Shown piece by piece: positions 1-8,094 of a DNA stretch of 14,116 nucleotides. The DNA is from Spirogloea muscicola (Eukaryota; Streptophyta; Zygnematophyceae; Spirogloeales; Spirogloeaceae). A program made the translations under genes and the position numbers. Location of the stretch: the NCBI GenBank assembly GCA_009602725.1, contig WELB01000057.1, positions 376,684 through 390,799 on the forward strand, written 5' to 3'. The notes under the pieces were generated by a model. That model had not been told where the DNA came from, did no database searches, and saw nothing but the letters and a program-made list of their open reading frames with translations. Positions within the stretch are counted from its first letter, which is position 1; each line of letters begins with the position of its first letter.

Positions 1-2030
1 GCCGGCGCCGGCGTCGACGCCCCCGCCGCGGCCCCGCCGGGGCCGCCGGCCGAGGAGGACGGCGACCACGGCCTGCTGATCGAGGCCGGCGAGACGGTGG
101 TGATCGACAAGCAGGAGGACGACGAGGAGTTTGGCGCGAAGCTGGAGTGCGACGAGAACGGGTGCGTCGTCGTGCTGGGCGGCGGCAAGAACCCGCCCAA
201 GCCGCTCGAGGACGTCCCCCACGTCGGCTACCTGCACTGCGAGCCCGCCGGTGAGGGCCGCTGCCACGGCCTCGATGCTCAATCCGAGCTGCGAGTCAGA
301 CCTCGCGGAAGGAACGTAGCTGGGGTCGTCGTCAATGGCCGACATGGGTCTCGCAGCATCCGACAATGCGGCATAGGGAGCGGCCATTTTGTCACTGCTG
401 CGCCATCGCTGCCGCTGCGAGTTGATCCCCGTCTCCGTCGAGCGGGGCCGCGGTCTTCAGGGTGCTACTACTCGGAAGACCCTCCGCAAGAGAAGGCCTT
501 CAAGGTCATCGAGGGCCAGGGCTGGCGGCTCGGCTACGAGACGGCGCCGGCGTCCGAGGAGAGCTTCTGCGCTGTTGTACGAAATGTTCCCCTCCTGCAC
601 ATTGCCCCACGCGCTTGAAGACGATTAAATTGGTGCTTCAGTCAGTCAGCCAGAATGCCAGCCGTGGTCATAGAGGAGACTGACTGGGCAGTCTTGATGA
701 ATTGTGACCTGCTGCATGGACCCATAACATTGTGATACCTGGAGTCGTTCTATCACAGGTTGGAGCAGGCGGCTGGAGCATAGCCCTCACTGCGAGCGAG
801 TTCACAGACTTCGCAGCCCTTATTCAGGTACTGACAAATATAACTTTTACACAGTCTGCATAAGCGTTGCAGCCACAATGTCTCCACAGAAGATTTCAGT
901 CTGTGAGGAGCTCCATTAGCTCCACAGCTCAGCATTTGGGTAGGCTGGGAGAGGGGAGAGTGGGGGTGGGTCCCCAACACACCTGCAACTTTCAATGCTG
1001 TCCAGGGATGACATTAGGCAATTGAGATATGCTCCGATGATGCAGAATCTTCGAAAAGGAATAGTAACGATGAACGAAGATGGCATCATCGGCAAGGATG
1101 AGGTCATCATGCAGGTATTATAGGCTTGGAGCGGAAGACGGCCGACTGTGACTAGATATAAGAAATTGACCTGATTTCAGGACAATCAATAGGTGTTAAA
1201 GCGTACTTTGCTCAGATGCCTGGCCTGGTTACCTGGCTTTTTCACTATCTCACAACAAAGCTTCTGTCAGGTTGAGAGGGGCGGCATCTTCATGGAGTGC
1301 AGCATACCCAAGAAGAGGCTACCCTCTCTGCAGAACTTCTGGAAGGTGCTCTGTACATACTCTTTACATTGTCCAATACCATAATCTCACTATGCCCTGG
1401 ACCTCGCCTGTACTATATGCTCCATGTGGAGGTAACAAGCAAGTTGAAGCAAGTGTAGGCATCTCTGAGATGCCAGCCCTTTGCCTTGCCTCAAGAAGTT
1501 GCCATTGGCTCATGAGACAAATTGATTTGGACTTGGGATAGAAGAGCTAAAGTACATCTTGTCGAAGTTGCTTTGAGCAGGCAACAAGAGCAGCAGGATG
1601 GATACAATCTAGTGACAACTCACAGAGCTCGGCATTTGAGATCCGATTTGTCCTTGCTGGCACAACCACCCGCCGACAGGTCTGGGAATCTTGAGATATA
1701 AGGCAGTTTCCAGCCTTGTTCTGAATTTCAGCATGCTTGTCATCACGCTGCAGGATCTTACTAAAGACTCGATTCTAACCACAAGATGTCCTGCTTCTGT
1801 CTTCAGTCTCACTTGTTGTTCTGGTACTCCGAAGTTGTGGGCTGCTTCTAAGCAACTTTGACTAACATCGAGCCGAATACCCTGAGCTGGTGCAGGCGGA
1901 GGGCTACTGGCCGCCTGAGGCTGTGATGGACATGCTCAAGAAGATGGACGAATTGGCATCCACGAGCAAGGCGTCCGAATTCAAGATGGATGCCCCTGGT
2001 GTTAGTCAACCTGCTCCAAGCACTGTGTAA
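1..2030 (+). CDS. DUF1818-like protein, probable plastid protein, 5' partial, 7 visible exons
   Basis: Exons: 1-250, 461-576, 759-827, 1046-1114, 1271-1345, 1581-1679 and 1896-2030 (TAA at 2028-2030). All introns are GT-AG and every junction keeps the frame; the 813 nt give 270 residues plus stop. The first visible part is Ala/Pro-rich and acidic (LLIEAGETVVIDKQEDDEEF) and looks like an N-terminal extension. The conserved block then reads GQGWRLGYETAPASEESF, then GGWSIALTASEFTDFAALI, a middle segment with GKDEVIMQ and GGIFMECSIPKK, then SSAFEIRFVLAG and AEGYWPPEAVMDML. From memory this is the order seen in the DUF1818 family of cyanobacteria and plants: a GWRxGW-like start, GGxxWxxELTxxEFxDF, a YxLRFIL strand and an EGxWPxEAV end. 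The biochemical role is unknown. A plastid location is inferred from the cyanobacterial ancestry of the family. Three exons are only 69-75 nt, so no single reading frame shows the gene. The true start lies left of the window. Family assignment is from recall, not a search. Confidence 0.7.
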
Positions 2031-2284
2031 ACTGATGTACTGCATTGAGATATCTTGGACACCCACTAGTAGCAGTGGGTGTCTTGCCGGCACCATAGGA
2101 GCGATGTACATCGCGCTTCGCTGCCCTTTGTATTTCAGATTAACAAACCGTACAAAATCGTACAAGAGTTTGGGCCATAGCATCAGAGTCATCATGCTTA
2201 AATTAGCATGAGCTTCAAGTAAAGCAATCCTTGTTGCTTGTGCTGCCTGCTCAATTTCACGCTCGTGGTGCTCAGTCAAGACAG

Positions 2285-2628
2285 TCTAGGCACCCTGCGC
2301 TTCATAAGGCAAGCAGCTCACCTTGCACCAGTACTCATAGTGTCAGTCTTGTGCTTAAGCACCTGGAAGCCCAATCGAAGTCCGTCACGTCCTGAAGTCA
2401 AGTCCAATTTGGCGAGTTCCGTCAATGAGGGCAAGGGTTGAAGTGGCTTGTCCATTGGGAGTAAACGAAAGAGGAAGGTTGTCAATTCTGCAATGGGGCA
2501 ATGGCTGTGAGCTGCCAGCCCTTCGGTGATGGACAAAGGGGTTGAAATGGCAGAAGTCACAGGCGGAAAAGCTCACCAGTTTCTGTAGGCCTACAGGACC
2601 AATCATCGCAGTTGAGGTGCTCGCTCAT
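2285..2628 (-). CDS. Possible minus-strand gene of unknown function, 3' end unresolved
   Basis: Three segments join in phase on the minus strand. Segment 1 is 2628-2577, starting at ATG (MSEHLNCDDWSCRPTET). Segment 2 is 2487-2363 (for example LTTFLFRLLPMDKPLQPLP and RDGLRLGFQ). Segment 3 begins at 2285 (TVLTEHHEREIEQAAQA, then TRIALLEAHANL). The first intron (2576-2488, 89 nt) has a strong GTGAGC donor and a TTGCAG acceptor. The second (2362-2286, 77 nt) runs GTGCTT to CTAG. Segment 3 looks helical and rich in charged residues. Its frame stays open to about 1848, which would run antisense through the last exon of the neighbouring gene, so the true 3' end or another splice is unknown. The frame is also open upstream of the ATG to about 2690, so the start is uncertain. 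I do not recognise the family. A second frame across segment 2 also looks protein-like, which lowers confidence. If real, it is convergent with the DUF1818-like gene and divergent from the TraB-like gene. Confidence 0.3.
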
Positions 2629-2892
2629 CACATCTTCTGGGAGCCCAAGTCGTCGTTGATTATGCCATCCTTTTGTTCCAGGCGCAAGCGCACGCCTACT
2701 ATCTTCCTTCTAGCCTGTTGGATTAGCATGTGCTCACTCGCGGCTGCTGACGTCCCATCTTAGCCTGCATCACCCTGTTCCCTAAGCCTTCCTTTGCATA
2801 GGGCTTCGTCTTATAGAGCCTACTGTTTGCACTAGCTTTTATTTAAACAACGGATAGGCTTACATTGGCCCTTCGATTCATGCATTCCTTTT

Positions 2893-2912
2893 GGGCTGGC
2901 TTCTCCCAGCCA
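2893..2912 (+). repeat. Dispersed hairpin repeat, copy 1
   Basis: GGGCTG at 2893-2898 and CAGCCA at 2907-2912 flank an 8-nt spacer (GCTTCTCC). A run of T precedes it (CCTTTTGGGCTGG). The same core recurs at 7221, 7637, 13381 and 13451, always in this orientation. Confidence 0.7.
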
Positions 2913-3211
2913 CCAGTCAATTCGGCCGCGCTTTTCTCTCCTAGCCGGCCAACCCCGACGAGGCTTTCCGACCTGCGCGTGCCGCGTGGCGGTGACGTAG
3001 CGACCCACGCGGGGCGGTCGCAGCGCTCCGATGAGGCGCATCGCGCGGACGGGGTCGCGCGCCCCGGACACGGCAGGCGGCTCCGCTAATCCGTGGCTTA
3101 TCCCCATATGAGAGAGTAGTCGTCCACTGCGGCCTCCGCTTGCCCAAGCGGCCACCGGTTGCTGGGGCCGTCGGTGGCTGGCCTTTTCATGGCCATCTTT
3201 CCCCCATTTCA

Positions 3212-3240
3212 CAGCCCTTGCCCCCATCAGGAGTGCCACT
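3212..3240 (+). repeat. Dispersed repeat word shared with 13483-13511
   Basis: The 29-nt word beginning CAGCCCTTGCCCCCAT and ending GGAGTGCCACT matches 13483-13511 at 27 of 29 positions. It appears to be the right-hand part of the same repeat family as the hairpin copies, since at 13451-13511 the two parts lie side by side. Confidence 0.65.
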
Positions 3241-3740
3241 TCTCTCCCCTCTTTTGGGTCTTGTTTCCTGCTACCGCATGCGTCTTTCTATGTGCCTACA
3301 GCGGTCCCATGCGATTGCTTTGCATCGCCGGGCTGGTCGCGCCCTTGCAGCAGCTTCTGGCTTGCGCAGCGGGGTTGCTCTTCCTCCCCTCAGCTCATCT
3401 GACTTCCTCTGCTGACACGGGGGTATTGAGGGCGCCCTGTCTGCCTAGCCTTTGGCTCCGTCATGAACACCTGTATGCATCTGGCTGGCATTTCACAGCC
3501 GATTCTTTCATATTAGTCTGCACTCGACTCTGCCTGAACAATGTATTGACTTGAATTGGCCTCCCTTTCAATTCATGCGCCCCGCGCGCCTTCTCATCAG
3601 CAGCCGCTCTCCCCGTCTGGAAACGCATCCTCCATCGATGGTGCAGGCGAGCCAGCCAGCTGCAGGACCCATTCACTTCTGTTGCTTTCGTGACGGCTGG
3701 CCCACATTCTGCCCCCGATGGCGTGACGGCAACGGGCGCC

Positions 3741-6351
3741 ATGACGGCCGCCGCGCCGCGGCCGCCGCCGCCGCCGCCGCCGCCGCNCCGGCGGCCGCGC
3801 CGTCTGTCGCCTTGGTCTCACTCCGCCGACGCCGCTGCGTCCCTGCGGGCTGGCAAGGTCGGCGGCCCCCGCGCCCGGCTGGCCAGGCTCGCTTCTGCGA
3901 GGCCCCGCTGCATGGCGGCCGGCTGGACCTGGACGGAGGGCGAAGGCCACGCGACGGCGCGGACGGCCTTACGCGGAGGCTGCCGCGGCAGGCAGTGAGC
4001 GCGAGGAGAGCTCGCCGCACGAGGCAAGCCTCCTGGATGTTGCCATCAAGACCACCTCCATTGGCGACTTCTCCCGCTTCCTGTCAAAGGGTGACCAAGG
4101 GGCAGAGCTGCAGACCGCGGTGGTGACATACAGCAAGCCCAAAGCTTGGTGGGACGTGCTTTCCACAGAGCTGAAGGTAAGATGTTCACAGCACCCTGGA
4201 GATGAGGTATTATGGGCTGATTCGTCTTCATCAGCACTACAGCCCAGATGTTGTGAAGCTTTTTTATTGCCACTTATCCACTCGAAAGCACGCTTGTAAC
4301 AACCGCCACTCCTGGCTTACTGCAGGCATTGTGAGCAGGTACGCTGACTTTTACTGTGTTCTTAGCTTCTGTGTGCTGCACTGCTGCTGCAGGTTGATCT
4401 TGTTTCAGTCGTCCATGTTGGTGATCAGAAGTACGAAGCAACCACCTCTAAACATATCCAATCTCCGCTGTTTTTTGACAATCATATGACGAAAGTCATG
4501 CAGATTATGGATAGCTTGTCAGATGTTTGCTTGCGCCGTCATTGACATCTAAGCTTGCACATGGTAGGCGTTGATAAGCTGCACAAGATCAGATCACCCT
4601 TAGGATTGTACTGCCAGAATTACATAACAGGCATCATATGAATGGTCATTGTCTCTGGAGCTTTTGTGTGCATTTGCAGAGCAAGTTGTGCAGAGCAAGT
4701 TGGCAAGTCCGTCCTGAGCATTGGTTTCCATTGACATCACAACAGGTACTACAGATCGTTGCAAGAGGATCTGGACAAGTATGACAGGGTCCTCTACGAG
4801 ATGGTGGTTGACAAGAAAAAGAACAGGACATGGGGCAGATTGAAGAAGGCACGGTGGAAACCTCCAAAACGTGAGGCAGACAGCAGGTGGTTTGCCTGAT
4901 CATGACGGTGACGTCTTCAATGAAGGACGATTATGCAGAGATGGCCGCATATACTAGATCCCAATTTCTGGTTTTAGGTTTAAGGGTCAAGTCAAGTTGA
5001 GGAAACTGTGCTACTTGTAGAGAGGTCATTCGAGCAGACAAAGTCAAGTCTTTCTATTCTGCAGTGAATCAGATTTCCCAACTTATGAAGAGTCGAGACT
5101 TCGTTTAGCGCAGGGATGCATCCCAGGCTGGTGTGCTGGACGTGCACGGGCTGATATTCTACCGGTTGTTAATTGTGCAGAAAAGCAGGCAGCGTCATTG
5201 GAACCATACAGCAGCTCATAGCACAGCTTCTCGCTCTTGACTTCCAGCTTGAGCAGATGGATTATACCCGTGATAATTGGTATCATGCCGACTTAGACTA
5301 CCAGACCTTCAGACGCCTTCAGGTAGCACTGTAACCATGGCCAGATGTTTGCTTGCTTGCGATGGTTGCCCAAGGACCTAGTCAACTCTTACGTCCACGT
5401 GTACTTCGCATACTGGTCACCTTGTATTTGCGCGGGCAGAAGGGCACTGATCTGCAGCTCATGCACTCTGTAGGAAGAAAGGGGTGAGAGCCTCTTCTCC
5501 TTTGCAAGAGAGGTCACCTTGCAGTCCACAAAAGCCTTAGTCAAGGCCACAGCCCTAGCAGAGGACCTGGATCCTTTCCGGCGGACATTACTGTGGACAG
5601 CTCGTTTTGTGCCAATGCCATTAGTGGGCCTGCTCGTTATAAAAAGGATGTGCGCATTGTCTCATGCTCCCCTTCGGCGAGCACCTGAAGTTCGGGCGCT
5701 CTTAGACCTAGATATTGCTTCTGCTTTGAAGGTCATGTTGGCCAAGCAGATCACAGCAGAGTAAGTTACCTCAAGAGCGACTGGTTTCTGTGCTATATTA
5801 TCAAGCTGTCAACATGCAGGGTTCCCAAATGCTTGCTGGCATCAGAAGGCTTTCCCAGACGGAAATCCCCATCACTAAGCTACACTGCTGATGTGCTCTG
5901 CAGCTTAGTAGATAGTGCATCGTTTGTCATGGAGCGATCAGTCATCATTGGAGCACGAAATGAGGCTGCTATGAAGGAGCTTGAAGTTGCTATTGGAGAA
6001 GGTTGCAGAAAGATTGCCATCTTCTATGGGAGCGGGCACTTGCCTGATATGGATCGACGGATGCGCAAGGACTTTGGTCTGCAACCAGTCAGTCTGCAGT
6101 GGAAGACTGCATGGGATATTCGAGAGCGCGAGTGGCCTCACACAGGGGCCCTATCATCTTTGCTGGTGATGGCAGCCAAAGTTTCTGGTTGGCCTCTCAA
6201 TCGGTACCAAACTCTCGCCCTCCTGCTCTACTCCCTGGTTCTTGCTATCGATCTCTATTTTTGGGAGGTGCTGCTCAGAGCCTTGGACGGCTATGTGCAG
6301 CAAGTCTTGGTCTCTGTTAGTCAAATTCTTGACCAAGGATGGAACCTCTGA
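3741..6351 (+). CDS. TraB/Tiki-family membrane protein, probable plastid or other organelle protein; N-terminus unresolved
   Basis: Exons: about 3741-4176 (start uncertain), 4393-4430, 4746-4886, 5181-5322, 5474-5760 and 5820-6351 (TGA 6349-6351). All introns are GT-AG and each junction from 4176 onward is in phase; from 3961 to the stop there are 451 residues. TraB-type signatures in order: TAVVTYSKP, then VDLVSVVHVGDQKYYRSL with LDKYDRVLYEMV (core strand and His-containing motif), a middle part with DNWYHADLDYQTFRRLQ and ERGESLFSFARE, then VIIGARNEAAM and KIAIFYGSGHLPDM near the end. Two hydrophobic stretches are visible: LLWTARFVPMPLVGLLVI in exon 5 and TLALLLYSLVLAIDLYFW close to the C-terminus. 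TraB/Tiki proteins are metalloprotease-like, but the activity of plant-type members is not established to my knowledge. The N-terminal 70 or so residues are Arg/Ala/Pro-rich, like a transit peptide. The ATG at 3741 (GCGCCATGA) is the best start, but its frame differs from the frame of 3961-4176. Either the N in the CCG run (3787) hides an indel, or a small intron (for example 3858-3945) is present. Confidence 0.75.
3755..3787 (+). repeat. CCG trinucleotide run with an undetermined base
   Basis: A CCG microsatellite begins just after the ATG at 3741 and contains the only N of the window (3787). It would encode polyproline in the ATG frame. The single N probably marks a poorly sequenced or collapsed stretch, so the repeat length and therefore the downstream frame are not reliable. 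Confidence 0.85.
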
Positions 6352-7220
6352 TTGCCGAGCTTACTGTACAGATTCAATCTACCACTGATTTAGATCAGCA
6401 ATGCTTCTCCTTGGCTTGCGTCGATTTGTCAAGTAGGGAGCCACGGATAGCACAGAAATCTAGATCGGAGGTCTTCCTGCCGTTGTTCAGTATTGTCTTG
6501 TGGCCTGTACTTGACAAATTGTGATGATTCCAATTCTAGTCATATGTATTAGGCAGTTGCTGAACTTGTTCATTGCTAAGTATGCCAACACATTTGCCAC
6601 GTGCCGAAGAGTGACATTTTGCTTGTGAGCACTAGTACTTGGGGACATGTAGCAATGTTCAAGTGAAGGAAGCGTATGGACGCCACTAATGCATGGCGGA
6701 CGCAATTGTGGTCATCACTCTGCTCTCTTGATCTGCACGTCGCATGTGGCATGCTTCTACCAAAACGAGGCAAGCATGCGCAGATGCTTGATTCGCATTT
6801 GAAATGGTGGCATCTGGGAGGTAGATGTGCGCTTGGGAGGGTCTCATATTTGGAGGTAGGACCACAGGCATCATGGATCGAAGTATAGGTCAGGCCAGCA
6901 GATCGTTGCAGGTCTGTTTAAATCTTGAGGTCAAGGATGAGTTGACTGACTCCATTCCTTGCAATCCCCCGACTCTCAGGGTCTGCAAAGGAAGGTCCGC
7001 CAGTGGTGCAGGTAGTGCAGGACAGAAGGAGCTGCCACGGTCCCAAGACTTTTGCCCAGAAAGGCAGCTGCTACTCGCGAATGCAGGCAGTCATGGTTCC
7101 AGGGCTGGCGGCTTCGCTGGTGCTCAGAGCTCAACACCATGAGCCTACGGTGGGAGCTAATCACCACGGTCCACGCCAGAGGGCGCATTCCGGCCCCTTA
7201 GGACCTCGAGGAATTCTTTT

Positions 7221-7240
7221 GGGCTGGCCTTGTACAGCCA
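7221..7240 (+). repeat. Dispersed hairpin repeat, copy 2
   Basis: GGGCTG (7221-7226), an 8-nt spacer GCCTTGTA, and CAGCCA (7235-7240), preceded by TTCTTTT as in the other copies. Confidence 0.7.
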
Positions 7241-7636
7241 TGTCCTCCTTCATATGAGCTTTTTTCATTAGAGGGTTGCTATCAACACTCGCCGTCTTCT
7301 TGACATTTGAAAGCGGCTTCTGGGGTGCAGAAAGCAGCGATTCGATACATTGGGGCGTCAAAGCAGCACTGGTAGGAATTACCCCCCAAGATAAAATGAG
7401 ATTTGCGTGTGTATTGAGTGATGGAGGGGCTGAGTGGCGAAGTACTATGGCAAGCACTTGCCAGACAGTACACCACCCGCTGCTGAACTAAAAAGAAAGA
7501 AAGCGGCTGCTGATATGAAAGAATCGGCTGAACTGGTCCGCTCCGTAACCACGAGTCAGTACGTGGAGGTCGCTACCTGATGCCCAAGGGCGATGAGGTG
7601 CTCCGGCATTCTGCACCTTCCGGCCATTTTAGACCT

Positions 7637-7656
7637 GGGCTGGCCTCTCACAGCCA
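7637..7656 (+). repeat. Dispersed hairpin repeat, copy 3
   Basis: GGGCTG (7637-7642), an 8-nt spacer GCCTCTCA identical to that of copy 5, and CAGCCA (7651-7656). It lies about 440 nt upstream of the SPRTN start codon. The T-run before the core is missing in this copy (AGACCTGGGCTG). Confidence 0.7.
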
Positions 7657-7943
7657 CTGTTTAACATTGGAAGGGCTTTGGTTTTGATCATGTGGAAGAA
7701 CGACTTTCTTCTGGGAGAAGATTGGCTCATCTGGAGCCCGTAGGAAGCCCGATTAGCCAGGACAGGCACTCGTCTTGCACACGAGGACCGCCGCCGCCGT
7801 CGACGCCGCCGCCGCCGCCGCACTCGTCGGCGCTTTCGCCGGAGGGCGAAGACGTTGCGCTCGAGCTCCGTCGGGCGCGAGGCGCTCGGAGGCGCGGCCG
7901 GGACCCGGGGCATGCGAGTGCAGCTCGGCGCTGAGACCATGAT

Positions 7944-7952
7944 TTAGGGTTT
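7944..7952 (-). promoter_or_regulatory. Telo-box in the SPRTN promoter or 5' leader
   Basis: The plus strand reads TTAGGGTTT, the complement of AAACCCTAA. In plants this telo-box is known close to the transcription start of ribosomal-protein and replication genes. Here it lies about 150 nt upstream of the SPRTN ATG, followed by the similar CGGGTTGAGGG. Function in this organism is inferred. A minimal ATG-ATT-TAG open frame at 7939-7947 overlaps it and would be an upstream ORF if transcribed. Confidence 0.4.
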
Positions 7953-7995
7953 CGGGTTGAGGGCTTGGCCCTCGGCCGGCGAGCCTGCGCAGGGC

Positions 7996-7996
7996 C

Positions 7997-8031
<35 letters not shown>
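7996..8031 (+). repeat. GGC trinucleotide run in the SPRTN leader
   Basis: About twelve GGC/CGG units lie 65-100 nt upstream of the SPRTN start codon. A smaller CCG-rich tract sits at 7788-7823. Both are outside the assigned coding sequence. They produce several long but spurious Ala, Gly, Arg or Pro frames on both strands. Confidence 0.85.
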
Positions 8032-8094
8032 TTCGGGACCTCTGGCTGTGGGCCGAGGGCTGCCGCCGCGGGCTGCCCTTGGGCGGCGCCGGTC

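Larger units (their letters stand above)
2031..3740. other. Intergenic region between the DUF1818-like and TraB-like genes
   Basis: Immediately after the DUF1818-like stop there is no clear poly(A) signal apart from TGTAA overlapping the stop codon itself (2026-2030). Positions 2285-2628 hold a possible minus-strand spliced gene, listed separately. From about 2860 to 3600 the sequence carries fragments of a dispersed repeat family (hairpin copy at 2893-2912, a long shared word at 3212-3240, and a related CAATTCATGCGCCC-like tract near 3570). Between them, about 2940-3100, is a GC-rich block containing TGACGTAG. Open frames here are shadows or repeat-derived and I support none of them as + strand genes. 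Confidence 0.5.
6352..7700. other. Intergenic region between the TraB-like and SPRTN genes
   Basis: This 1.3-kb stretch follows the TraB-like stop codon and should include its 3' UTR. I see no recognisable protein family on either strand. It contains two copies of the hairpin repeat (7221-7240 and 7637-7656) and a lysine-rich open stretch at 7434-7580 that I do not accept as a gene. Other open frames, for example on the plus strand at 6825-7142, have no exon-like boundaries or family features. Confidence 0.55.

Noticed and set aside
1848-2279. 143-aa minus-strand frame as a whole gene
   Set aside because: Its left half is antisense to the last exon of the DUF1818-like gene. Only its right end, from 2285, is kept, as part of a tentative spliced candidate.
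3551-4126. Long + strand frame of 191 aa across the CCG run
   Set aside because: It is a different frame from the conserved TraB-like exon, and its Ala run comes from the trinucleotide repeat. The conserved words lie in the other frame and end at a good splice donor.
6825-7142. 105-aa + strand frame between the TraB-like and SPRTN genes
   Set aside because: No family likeness, low-complexity Ser/Gly end, and no supporting splice sites or promoter. Probably a chance frame.
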